Assembly: GCA_963575745.1 (NCBI GenBank)
Contig: CAUYUJ010016149.1
Location: 311,654 to 375,653, forward strand
Direction of reading: 5' to 3'
DNA length: 64,000 nt
DNA from: Prorocentrum cordatum
Lineage: Eukaryota; Sar; Dinophyceae; Prorocentrales; Prorocentraceae
Shown: piece by piece, positions 20,375 through 30,362 of the stretch
Position numbering within the stretch: the first letter of the stretch is position 1
Layout of the letters: the number at the start of each line of letters is the position of its first letter
Notes under the pieces: generated by a model
The model's input: the letters and a program-made list of their open reading frames with translations, nothing else
The model's database searches: none
What the model was told of the DNA's origin: nothing
Program-made: the position numbers and the translations under genes

Positions 20375-20610
20375 GTGTTTGTTGTGCCAATGTGCCCGCG
20401 TTGAGCAAAACGGCAACGATCAAATCCACAATGTATTTTTTGATGTTTCTTGTGCTCAAGCGTTTATATCGGGGCTCCTTTGTCTTTGTCTGGGACAGCC
20501 CACAGGTGCCCGTGGATGCCGCGACAACGCGCATGACAGCAGACAACCAAACGTGCGATCAGGGCCAGAGCGCTTGAAACGCACTCGGACAGGACCGACA
20601 TCCATAGGCA
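20375..20610. repeat. Partial copy of block A1
   Basis: Covers the first third of A1 (TGTTGTGCCAATGTGCCCGC to CGATCAGGGCCAG) and lies directly upstream of the fuller copy, so the locus holds a local tandem duplication. Confidence 0.7.
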
Positions 20611-20689
20611 ATTTCGTTGTTGCGTGGTTTTTTTTCGCAGTCTTCCGTTCGCATGTCAGCGTGCCGCTCGCAGGTGCCGTGCCGTTCCG

Positions 20690-21310
20690 CAAAACGGCAA
20701 CAGTCAAATGAGCAATGTAGTTTGGGATGTTTCCTGTGTTCAAGCGTTTCTATCGGCGCTCCTCTGTGTTATTTGTTTGTCTGGGACACCCAACAGGTAC
20801 CAGTAGATGTCACGACAACACTTGCGAATGACAGCAGACAACCAAACGCGCGATCAGGGCCAGGGCGCTTGAAACACACCCAAACGGGTCCGACATCCAC
20901 ACAGCCGCGACAAAAGTTATAACAACATGTGCAAGACGATCTCATTGAACTACTTGCACCAAGAACGCCCATAAAAGGAGCATTGCGTGAAATCCGCCTT
21001 CCAATGTTCGCAACGTGCAGGAATAGTTAGTGGCCAGGGCCAGGTAGTACATGTTTTCCGTATTGGTCCACGCGCCTTGTGGCAATTTTGGGAGGCGGAC
21101 GCAATTTAATGCCCAGGTGTTGTGATGTTTTTTTGATATTTCATTTCGACGTGGTCACGTGCGGTTCGACATTTGGCCGCGTAATTTCGTTCCTTCGAGC
21201 CGTTCGCCATGAATTGCGCAGGCAGTTCATGATGGTATGCCTTATCTTTGACAAGCATAGAACGCATAGTGCGACAGTTTCCGTTCCATGTGATCCACTT
21301 GCGTTTTTGC
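20690..21310. repeat. Dispersed repeat block B2 (copy of A1)
   Basis: Aligns with 12862-13505 over its full length. Here B1 lies upstream of B2, while in the first locus A1 lies upstream of A2, so block order is permuted. Confidence 0.8.
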
Positions 21311-22599
21311 CGTTTGGTCGGCATGCCGATTTTGTTATATTTGTTTATTCGAGGATGAGTATATATTTATACACACAAGACTTGAAGCTCGCTTTGCTTT
21401 GCTTGGAGGTCTTGGCATGGTGCATTCGATTGCAGCGTGCCTGTGACGTGCGGCTCTGCGGGCTGACGCGTCGGTGCTGGGCAGGCCCCGGGTTGGGAAG
21501 GTCACGGGCGAAGGGGTGCGGGCCGCCACTACTTCGGGTGTCCAAGAACCGTGTGGTGACGGACTGCGCTGTGACCTGAAGTCCCACGCGACCTCACCGC
21601 GCAGGCCGTCACTCGGGAGAGGAGAAGGTGCCGATGCCGCCACCCTGGCCTCGTTTTTCCCCTCCGTGGGCCTCGGGGGAGGCCCTCGTCACCACCGCTG
21701 GATTCGCTTCGGAATTTTGGTCAGAACGCCCTCGGGGAGTGGTCGGGGGAGCAGGGTTTTCCCAGTCGCCGCTTTGTCTTGGGACCTCGGAGGCCCCCGT
21801 CACCCTACACGTCCACGGAGAACGACCCGAGTCCCAAAACCGTGCGGTGACCCCGAACTCCCACGGACTCACCACGCGGTGTGGTCGCCACACCGTTTCT
21901 CGAGGCCTTCGAATATTGGAGGGCACCAATCGTACACCTGCACCGATCCTGGCCAGGCTGGTCCCGGGGCCAGGACCGGTGTATATGCAATCCTGCTCAA
22001 GGCAGGAGTGCGTTATGCAGCGATCCTGGGCCCAGGATGGGCCCGACCACCCACGGGTGGCCCCAACAGGGGCTTGCGCGCTTTACTCTAGCACCCCCAC
22101 GGCCCTCAGCAACTGCGTACCAAAGGTCAGGTTAGCTCACTCCCGCACAGGGTCACTCTTGCGTGTTGCGCGAAACCGCTGGCAGTGGTGAGGTTGCTTC
22201 CTTCTCTTGCATGCAGTGCTCACGTTGCTGTGCTACGCACCAAGCCATGGTGACGCTCGCTACGGTCAAGCATGGCGCGCGCACTGACCATGATGGGGTA
22301 CGCACGGCGTGCCGCAAGCAGTTCTCGACTTGACTCCTTCTCATCTCGCACTGGTCGAACCCTCATCGGCCCCTTTGTTGGCTGAGTGTCGTTGCAAATA
22401 CCTCACCCATGGATGCCGACAGGGTAGCGTAGCTAGCTGCTGCCGAGTTGCCGACATCCCAGTACAGGCTACAAAACAGCGAGACAGCATGGCCACACGT
22501 GACCCCTAATTGCGGGCCTTGTCGAGAAGGCATCATGCGGCGCTTCACCGTTTCTGCTTCAATCTTTGCGTCCTCGTGGGACTTTGCGCCAGCAGCAGG
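21311..22599. other. Unrecognised DNA; palindrome at 22023-22038
   Basis: The only clear structures are the 16-bp palindrome ATCCTGGGCCCAGGAT and two diverged copies of a CCGTGTGGTGAC / CCGTGCGGTGAC neighbourhood (21548, 21839). ORFs here show no family motif. Confidence 0.4.
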
Positions 22600-22708
22600 G
22601 AGGAGGGGGAACAGTAGGAGGATGAAGGATGAGGAGGAGGAGGATGAGGAGGAGCAGCAGGAGGAACAGTCGGAGGAGGAGGAGGAGGAGGAGGAGGAGG
22701 AGGAGTGA
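22600..22708. repeat. GGA/GAG purine tract
   Basis: Polypurine run giving Ser-rich or Glu-rich artefact frames. Confidence 0.9.
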
Positions 22709-23167
22709 ACCCGGGACTCTTGGGCCCCCCAATGCATTCGGCTGGCGTCCTCCGCAGTACAGTCCGGTCGGCGCCTCCCCCCCTCTGCAGGAGCAGAAGG
22801 AGCGGCAGCAGCGGAGCCGGAAGCGCACCGAGGCCGTGTCTCTCGCGCCGCCTTCCTTCCGCGCGCCCCCGCGAGGCGCGGTGTTTCTGTCCGGCTGGCG
22901 AGAGGGTGCTCGGCGGAGCGGGGCGGCCGTTGACAGCACGAAATGGGGGGCTCCCAGGCTCTCAAGTCTCGAGCGGTCTTCCTTTTTCCTACCTTTTCAT
23001 ATGGGCGGGCGGAGACCCAGTCTACCTCTCATCGCCTTCCTACCTCATGCTCGTGCCCACTTCTGCCGACTGGTGGGCATCCACAACCACCGCCTCTGGG
23101 CTTGGTCTTCGGAGACCTCGGTAAGCGGCGGACATGGGTATGTTTACCCTCCCAGGGCTCGAATCTA

Positions 23168-23301
23168 CTCGGAAGCTGTGCCAGGGCTGGCAAATCCGTG
23201 GCTGCTAAATGGTCTCGGAAGGAAAAGCAAATTCACAGAACAACTAATTTCTCGGAGCTCCCTTTTAGCAGCCACGGGTTTGGCAGCCTTCGGCCGGCTT
23301 C
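23168..23301. repeat. Large imperfect inverted repeat (hairpin)
   Basis: GGCTGGCAAATCCGTGGCTG plus CTAAA at about 23186-23210 pairs with TTTAGCAGCCACGGGTTTGG plus CAGCC at about 23264-23288, with two mismatches over 25 bp. Weaker pairing extends outward to GGAAGC/GCTTCT. The spacer is about 53 bp. Confidence 0.8.
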
Positions 23302-23620
23302 TGATATATCCACACTCAGGAAACATTCGAACACCAAGAAAGTACCGAAATGGGGGGGGGGTCGCGTGCTGAGCCCTGGGAGGCGGTGCTCGCTCGACGC
23401 TTCGCCAGCGTGTCGGACAGACCTTGTTACGTTTTTTCCTGAGTGCTCGATATTGTTTCTGGGATATTGCCACTAAGTACGATGGGGACAACATGACGCA
23501 GGCGGCGGTTGTGGATAATCTTGGCCTCGCAGAGGAGGCGCCCCACCACCACCCCTCCCCCTGCCTTCTTCGGACTTGGCTAGGACGAGGATAAATCCTT
23601 TCTGGAGCGTTCTGGAAAGC

Positions 23621-23648
23621 TCTCAGAGCGTGCCGGAACGCTCTGAGA
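23621..23648. repeat. 11-bp perfect inverted repeat with 6-nt loop
   Basis: TCTCAGAGCGT, GCCGGA, ACGCTCTGAGA. Confidence 0.85.
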
Positions 23649-23775
23649 CTGCCAGGCTGCCCGAGAAATCCTCCAGAGTTGCCGGATCTCAGATATTCTC
23701 TATGTATGTTCGGATGCAGCTCCCGGGAGGTCATATTCTGATTTTGCCCTGGCCCGAAATTTGGCTTAATCTGGC

Positions 23776-23850
23776 TCATTCCCGCTTAATCCCGCCTAAT
23801 TCCGCTTACTCCAGCCTAGTCCCGCTTCATCCGCGGCCTAGTCCGGCGTA
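23776..23850. repeat. Short tandem CCGCTTAATC-type repeat
   Basis: About seven imperfect units of roughly 10 bp (CCCGCTTAAT, CCCGCCTAAT, CCGCTTACTC, CCCGCTTCAT). Confidence 0.7.
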
Positions 23851-24059
23851 GTAGCTTCCCAATGGGGCTGAATCCTCCGTACGCTTGCCGAAGGATGCCG
23901 CCCAGCAGTTGCCTCCGAATGTATGTTCACCCGATGTGATCCTCGTCCTGGCTCCTCCTGCCTTCTCAGATGCCCCGCCGCCCTCTCAGAAGGCCGCCTT
24001 CCCCGCACCGCCCTCGTGCGGGGCGCAGCCGAGCACTGCCCTCTCGATGCCCCTCTTCG

Positions 24060-24255
24060 TCCCTCTGCTCCTGCTGCCAGTCCTGCTCCTCCCCCTCCTG
24101 TTCCTCCTCCTCGTGCTCCTCCTCCTCCTCGTCCTCGTCCTCGTCCTCCCGTTCTCGTCCTCCTTCCCCTCCTCCTCCTCCTCCTACTCCTACTCCTACT
24201 CCTACTCCTCTGCCAGTCCTCCTGCTCGTCCTCGTCCTTCGTCCCTCTGGTCCTT
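24060..24255. repeat. Polypyrimidine (TCC)n tract
   Basis: CT-rich low complexity adjoining the fold-back element. The Leu/Ser/Pro-rich frames are artefacts. Confidence 0.88.
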
Positions 24256-24259
24256 CTTC

Positions 24260-24429
24260 TTCGAGTATGGGATCGACTACAGAATTGATTTACCCCAGGA
24301 TTAGTTTTTGTGTCGAGTCCAAGAAAGTACTTATACTGTTATGTCTACGGACGTCCACGTATTTTCATGGTTTCGAACGAAACACCAATTCTGGGGTAAC
24401 TCTATTCTGTAGTCGATCCCCTATTCGAA
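24260..24429. mobile_element. Fold-back (MITE-like) element
   Basis: The whole 170 bp is an imperfect palindrome. The left arm begins TTCGAGTATGGGATCGACTA and the right arm, reverse complemented, begins TTCGAATAGGGGATCGACTA. Near the ends pairing is about 90% (CTACAGAAT..TTACCCCAG..ATT) and it weakens towards the centre near 24345. It has no coding capacity. A non-autonomous inverted-repeat transposon or a hairpin RNA source are both possible. No clear target-site duplication was found. Confidence 0.65.
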
Positions 24430-25089
24430 CGCTAGTGCTTCTCCTCCTCGTGCTATCCACCCGTGCTCCTCTCAGGAGGGAAGCGCAGTCACACAAACAA
24501 AATGCGTGGACTTCGTGAGACTATGGGAGAATACTTGAGATGGAGGGGAAGAGTGAAATCCAGGAATTATAAGACGTATGCGGAATTTTGGAATTTGTAT
24601 GTATTGTGAAGGCCTTACGGCCAGTGTTGCCGACCCTGAAGGGGAAGGGGCAGGAGGAGGAGGAGGAGGAGGAGGAGGAAGAGGAGGGAGAGGATGACGA
24701 CCACGGTGGCGGCGATGGCGACGGCGACGGCGGGGGCGGTGATTTTCTTAGTGGTTCCCTGGACCGCTTTCGTCTCCTAGTGTGTGGCGCGATCCGCCGG
24801 CGTGCTGCCCTCCTGCTGCCCCTCCTCCGCCACCAACCGCGCCTGTTGTTCTGACCTCTGCTCTCTGTTCAGCCTGCTCTGGGGCGATCCGCCGTTTTGG
24901 AACAGTGGCGCTTTCCTTGCCCGAGCCCAGATCGCTTCGTTGTCCTCCTGCTCATTCTCCTGCTGCTGCTCCTCCCCAGATCGCTGGGATCTTCGTCGAG
25001 GACCAGAAGGCCCCCAGCTGCGAGGGTGCCCTCCCGAGTCGCCCCAGATGCTGTCGTTATGCTGCCGCACTGTAAGGGTGGAGAGGGTG
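24430..25089. other. No recognisable gene; GGA tract at 24653-24735
   Basis: The minus-strand frame from 24780 to 25080 is Gln/Arg/Ser-rich and runs into the (GAT)n tract; no domain is recognised. Confidence 0.4.
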
Positions 25090-25137
25090 GGACGATTCTG
25101 ATACTGATGTTGATGATGCTGATGCTGATGCTGATGC

Positions 25138-25178
<41 letters not shown>

Positions 25179-25555
25179 TTGATGGCGATGATACTGATGA
25201 GGATGATAATGACAATGATGATGCCGACGACGATGATGATGCTGATGATGCTGATGATGATGATACTGGTGATACTGATGATGATGCTGGTGATGATGCT
25301 GATGATGCTGATGCTGATGGTGATGATGCTGCTTATGATGCTGATGACGATGATGACGATGATGGCGATTATGCTGGTGATGATGACGACGATGATGATG
25401 ACGATGATGCTGATGACGATGATGCTGACGATGCTGACGATGCTGACGATGCTGATGGTGATGATGATGGTGGTGTCGATGGGGATGGTGGTGGTGGAGG
25501 TGACGATGATGATGGTGGTGAGGATGATGTTGGTGATTATGATGATGACGATGAT
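25090..25555. repeat. (GAT)n-type microsatellite, tract 2
   Basis: About 465 bp of GAT/GCT/GAC triplets; poly-Met and poly-His frames are artefacts. Confidence 0.95.
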
Positions 25556-25664
25556 TCCTCAATCAGAGCTTGCCTCTGTAGGGGTCCTAGCGGATTCATA
25601 TGGTTAGGTGAGGTTTGTCACCGATTTCTTCGGCCCGCCCGGGCGCCCGAGTGCCTGGGTGCCC

Positions 25665-26305
25665 GGGTGCCTTATAGCGCTATAGCCCTATATCTCTATA
25701 TCCCTATAGCCCTGTAGCCAATAGCCTTCTAGCCCTATAGCCCAGTAGCCCCACAGCCCCATAGCCCCACAGCCTTATATCCTTACAGCCATATAGCCCC
25801 TATCGCCCTAGAGCCCTATAGCTCTATAACCCTATAGTCCTAGAGCCCTACAGCCCTACAGCCGTGTAGCCCTATAGCCCAATAGCCCTGTAGCCCTATA
25901 GCCCTATAGCCCAATAGCCCAATAGCCTTATAACCCTATAGCCTTATGTATCTACATAACCCTATAGCCCTATAGCCGTATAGCCTTATAGGCCTATAGT
26001 CATATAGCCCTATAGCCCTATAGCTATATATATATATAGATATGTCTATAGCCCTATCGCCCTATAGCCCCATAGCCCTATATCCTGATAGCCCTATGGT
26101 CCTATAGCCCTATAGCCCGACAGCCCTATAGACCCACAGCCCTATCGCCCTATAGCCCTATAGCTCCATGGTCCCAGTTTCCCATAGCCCTACAGCCCTA
26201 TAACCCTGTGGCCCTATAGCCCTATAGCCCCTAGACCTATAGCCCTATGGCCCGCCCCATAGCCCAATCGCCCTCTAGCCCAACAGCCCCATAGCCCTAT
26301 AACCC
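25665..26305. repeat. 8-bp TAGCCCTA satellite
   Basis: About 75 imperfect units of TAGCCCTA, in which each junction forms the palindrome CTATAG. It is flanked by GAT-type tracts on both sides. Confidence 0.92.
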
Positions 26306-26344
26306 TATACATACTTTGTCAATTTTCTCTGCATCATATTGATG

Positions 26345-26708
26345 ATGCTGAGCTGTTGATAACTGTGACGACGACGGTGACGACGATGTTAATAACGATG
26401 ATGGTGGTGATGATGCTGATGATGCTGATGATGATCATTATGCAACTGGCCATGGTGGTGGTTATGGTGGTGGTGATGACGACGACGGTGGTGGTGATGA
26501 TCATATGGTGATGGTGATGCTGATGATTATTATGGTGATGCGGATCTTAGCGGATGGTCATGGTGGTCAAAGATGTTGTCGATGGGGATGATGATGGTGA
26601 TGTTAAGGGATCATGATGCAGATGATGACGATCAAGATGCTGATGACGACGGCACTGACGCCGATGATGACGATGATGATGCTGTTGATGATTATGATTA
26701 TGATGATC

Positions 26709-26784
<76 letters not shown>

Positions 26785-26812
26785 GGATGCTGATGATGAT
26801 GGTGGCGACGTT
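26345..26812. repeat. (GAT)n-type microsatellite, tract 3
   Basis: Interrupted at first, then a pure run of about 27 GAT units at 26705-26785. Confidence 0.93.
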
Positions 26813-27299
26813 GGTCATACATATGAATATGTGGGGGATGCGTGAACGTGTCATAAGTGGTGGCGATCGTCGTAGCAACGCTTGGTTGCCTCTGCGCTCG
26901 TCACCTTCTCTTCTGTGCTGGTTTCTTGCGTTGTTTGTCCGCCATGCTTGCTTGTAGAGCTTTGAGGGTATCCAGCTGCCTGCGGTAAGTCCCGCCACCA
27001 TGCTCGTGCAACAGCGCCGCAGGACGGAGGCTTAGCGTGGGGACAGCGCCATCCCGACGACGGGTCTGAACTCGGACGGCTCGTGACCTCGACCTCATCT
27101 TCGTCCGAGCGGTGCGGGGGAGGTCGAGTTCAAGCTCCGCAGCAGTTCAGCGAGCGGTCTGAACTGAGCCGGGTCTTACTTTTGACCTCATCTTCGTTCG
27201 CGCTGTAGGGAGGAGGGTGAGGATGAGGATGCGGCGGATGCGGAGGAGGAGGCGGAGGCGAACGAAGAGGAGAAGGAGTGGAGAGTGAGCAAGTGCAGG
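26813..27299. other. No recognisable gene; purine tract at 27210-27290
   Basis: A 65-codon minus-strand frame (26901-27098) is Arg/Lys-rich but has no family motif. Confidence 0.4.
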
Positions 27300-28110
27300 C
27301 AAAGCGGAGAAGGCTTCCCAGGGGTTCTCTGAGGCCTCCTGGGAGCCTGCAGAGGGCCCCATAGGGGGCCTTTTGGGAGCCTCTTGTGGCCTCTTGGGGG
27401 CATCTTGGGGCCTCTTGGTCCATCTTAGGTGTTCTTGACCCGTCGGACGCCTTCGGAGGCCGTCTTGGAGGCCTCTCTTGGCCGTCTTGGTGCCAGGTTG
27501 GAGCGCTTTAGGGCAGTCTTGTTTTGGAGCGATCTTGGTCGGCTCTTGGGCGAACTTGGTTCCTCGTGGGCTGACTTCGGGCCCTGTTAGGGGGCCTCAT
27601 TGGCTGTTTGAGGCCAACTTTGAAGGCTACTGGGCAGTCTCTGGTGGTCGGAAACCCAAGCAGGTGAGAACCTCAACATCTTCGAACAACCTATGGAACA
27701 GTATATTTCGCCTCCAAGGCCTCTTAGGGCCTCTTGGAGCCTGTTGGTGGCCTCCTTGGACCCCTTGGGCCGTCTCAGAGGGCTCTCGGCCCCGCTGACG
27801 CCTTCGGAGGCCGTCTTGGGGTCCCCTCTGGACCGTCTTGGTGCCCTGTTGGAACGCTTTACTTAGAACCATTTTGTGGGCAATCTTGGGGTCCCCTTGG
27901 GCCGAGTTGGGGCCCTTTTTGGGCACCTCATGGGCTGTCTTGGAGCTATCTTGGAGGCCTCTCAGGCCATCTTGGACAGTCGGAATCCCGCACAGGTGGG
28001 AGTTTCAAACTCCTGTAACCAAAAGAAGGTTCGGTCTCCATGGGGGTCTCTTGGGGCCTCTCGGGGGCCTTCTGGTGCCTCTTGGGCCGTCCTAGACGTA
28101 GATGATGTTT
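27300..28110. repeat. GGGGCCTCTTGG-type repeat, main array
   Basis: About 25 degenerate units of 20-40 bp (GGGCCTCTTGGG, GGCCGTCTTGG). Two copies of a GTCGGAANCC / CAGGTGRGA module lie inside (27650-27675 and 27978-28000). The module recurs beside the same repeat at 57608-57632. This array lies upstream of the LINE ORF1 at 28317 and may be part of that element's 5' region. Confidence 0.75.
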
Positions 28111-28174
28111 CAAATGCTGGGGGGGGGGCTTTTTTTCCCTCAAGGTCAACGTTTTTCCCCAACCATCCTTTAGT

Positions 28175-28235
28175 GTTGGGTCCTCGTTTTGAAGGGACAG
28201 CGCCCCGCGTCTCCTCTCTCCTCTCCTCTCCTCCT
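28175..28235. repeat. Dispersed TTGGGTCCTCGTTTTGAA module, copy 2
   Basis: GTGTTGGGTCCTCGTTTTGA, then CGCCCCGCGTCTCC and a TCTCC tract, 80-140 bp upstream of the LINE start codon. Compare 14390-14470 and 57985-58050. Confidence 0.6.
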
Positions 28236-28239
28236 AGTC

Positions 28240-28273
28240 CTCAAGTAACCTGCTTACTCAAGTAACCTGCTTA
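28240..28273 (+). repeat. 17-bp direct repeat, each unit starting CTCAAG
   Basis: CTCAAGTAACCTGCTTA occurs twice, 44-77 bp upstream of the LINE start codon. CTCAAG equals the last six bases of DinoSL, so these could be worn leader relicts. Six bases are too few to prove it. Confidence 0.7.
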
Positions 28274-28316
28274 CCGAAACTGTTCGTGTAATCGGCTTAC
28301 CGTCCATACTTTCAGC

Positions 28317-29264
28317 ATGAAGGCAGGTAATGCCCGGAAGGCTGCAGAGCCTACCAGCGAGACTCCGGCTTACAAGCGCGCCAAGAAGGACGATGACGCG
28401 TTTCATGATGCAAAGGAGGCGTTGGAAGAGGAGAAGGAATAAGAAAAGGAATACATGAGCGAAGAGAACGAGGATGACATGAAGACGATGATGAAGAAAA
28501 TGATGAACATGATGAGGGACATGAGGGAGGGGATGAAGAACGTCGAACAGATAGCGGGGCAGGCAAAGGATTTAGCCCAGAAGGCGAAGACGTCAGCCGA
28601 CCAGGCCGTTCAGTCGGTGGAGTCGGTGAGGAGTGAAATGGCCACCTTGAGGACGAACGTTGTCACTGAGGAAGAACTTCCAGATATGCTTAATAACATA
28701 CTGTCCGCAAAAGGCGTTGGAAGGATTCCGGAGCAGAGACAGGTACTACTCCACCACATGCGGAAGAGGTAACTTGGAGGGAATTCGCAGGAAAAGGGTG
28801 AGGGGAAAGGAGAAGCAAGCATGGAGAAGAGATCAAGGACCATCTACTTTGGTGGTTTTCCCGAAGCCACTAAAGACGCGACTATTAAGAGCTACCTTCA
28901 AGGGTGGACGGCAGCAGTTCAGGAAGATGTGGAGGATACGTTTTCTTTTGGGCGATTTTCTATTAGGGGAGCGGTGAGATTCAAGTCACAAGCGTCTATG
29001 TGGAAGTGCATGGAGAACAACGGGAATCTTCAGAAGTACGTCTTAGGTAAGACGGTGTATGCTAACCCTGATTCGATGCACCACCCAACCCCGAAGAAGT
29101 CCAAAGCCGTTCGGAAGGTTGTGAGAGTCATCATTGAGCAGAATGGCGGAGGCGGAAGGAAGCTAAAGAAGGACGTCGCCACAAACTATTCGAAGGGAGG
29201 GGTGTGGTGGAATGACAAACGAGTCGCCGAGTGGTCCGAGGAGGAGGGCCAGATGAAGTTATGA
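28317..29264 (+). pseudogene. LINE ORF1-like protein, two in-frame stops
   Basis: One frame from ATG 28317 to TGA 29264, with TAA at 28440 and TAA at 28770. It starts MKAGNARKAAEP. A Lys/Met/Glu-rich helical stretch follows (residues about 45-75), then an Ala/Gln/Val segment (QAKDLAQKAKTSADQAVQ) with coiled-coil character. After the second stop comes SRTIYFGGFPEATKD (like the start of an RNA-binding RRM-type fold) and a basic tail. Its role by analogy is a nucleic-acid chaperone for the element RNA; this is inferred from order and character, since sequence similarity to known ORF1 proteins cannot be tested here. Confidence 0.6.
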
Positions 29265-29472
29265 CGCGCAGCAGTGGCATACCAAGAAGATTTCGATAAG
29301 TTGATGGCCCCAGAGTAGGGCGAGGCTGAGGCGGAGAATGTTCGGAGGGGGACCTGGGGGAGAGGGAGGTGGAGGAGGAAAGTATGCGAATGCAGATGGG
29401 GATGTTCCAGCGTGCATCCTAGAGAGAAACAGTACGAGGAGGAATCTCAATAAGGACTAAGAGGCGGAGGAT

Positions 29473-30362
29473 GTGGATTTTCATTTCAATGTGATCTCTT
29501 GGAATGCGTGTGGCATGCAGGAGGGCGCTGTTGACGATATGGTCGAAATCATGGGGCAAGATGTGCCCAGGGATGCTATATTGTTGCAGGAAGGACCTTT
29601 CGCTGACACGGACGATTATAGAGTGATGGCGTGCGGGCACGCGTTGTTTTCAGGTGCGTGCGAAGAATGGAACCGGAGCATCACAATTGTGTTGCACAAG
29701 AGATGGTTGGGGGGAGACGCAACCGTCTCATTCCATGCGGCTGGCAGGAGGGTTGCGTATGCGGACGTGGTTTTGGGTAGTTTAAAGATCAAGCTTTCGA
29801 GCGCACACCTCCCTCACAGCGAGAATTCCGATGAAGAGCACGACGCAACTTTGATGATATTGGGGGAAGTGGTTGAGCAGGGTCGGAGTGGAGGGTTCGT
29901 CAATGTTGTTGGATTGGACTCAAACGCTGTGGTTGGTGAGCGTGCAAAATATGATCGCGAAGACATTGTTGGAGAGTCAGGTTTGGGGAAGAGGAGTGAG
30001 AGAGGAGACATGTTTGTTGGGTGGCTACACAGAGTCAGACGATGTGTTTCGACAACTTTCGGGGTGCATCTCACGGGGAATCGTTGGGCACACAAGCAAT
30101 GGAACACCGGATTGTTGCGGCATATTGATTACGTATGAACGGATGAGATTCAACGGAACAGCGTGCAACGTTGGGCGATATTACACCATTTTGAGGGGAA
30201 GTCAGACCACCGAACGATTTTTGCATCGTTCAAGTGTTCCAGGAAGCCGACGCGCCAAAGAAGGAATAATACTTCGCATGCGAATTGGAAGGCTAAACAG
30301 GATGATGATGGACACCCGACAATGTTCCATAATAAGTTGGCTGACTGCATAAACGCAGGCAT
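29473..30362 (+). pseudogene. LINE endonuclease, one in-frame TGA
   Basis: All landmark residues of the APE-type endonuclease are visible in one frame: VISWNACGM (Asn), ILLQEGPF (Glu), LSSAHLPHS, VVGLDSNAVVG (Asp-x-Asn), LRHIDYV (Asp) and GKSDHRTIFA (Ser-Asp-His). A TGA at 30136-30138 falls between IDYV and the SDH motif, and the frame closes with TGA at 30364. A second reading (29873-30352) in another frame is a shadow. The enzyme would nick chromosomal DNA to prime reverse transcription. Confidence 0.8.

Noticed and set aside
22363-22965. 200-codon Ser-rich minus ORF
   Set aside because: Poly-Ser comes from the GGA tract on the other strand; flanks show no family signature.
24777-25562. 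His-rich minus-strand protein of 261 codons
   Set aside because: Reverse strand of a GAT microsatellite with an unrecognised Gln/Arg-rich extension.
25665-26305. Telomere
   Set aside because: The period is 8 bp (TAGCCCTA), not the TTTAGGG repeat known from dinoflagellates, and the array is internal with flanking microsatellites.
27627-28018. ORFs rich in Gly, Pro and Leu over the GGGCCTCTTGG repeats
   Set aside because: Degenerate tandem repeat; not conserved at the other three copies.
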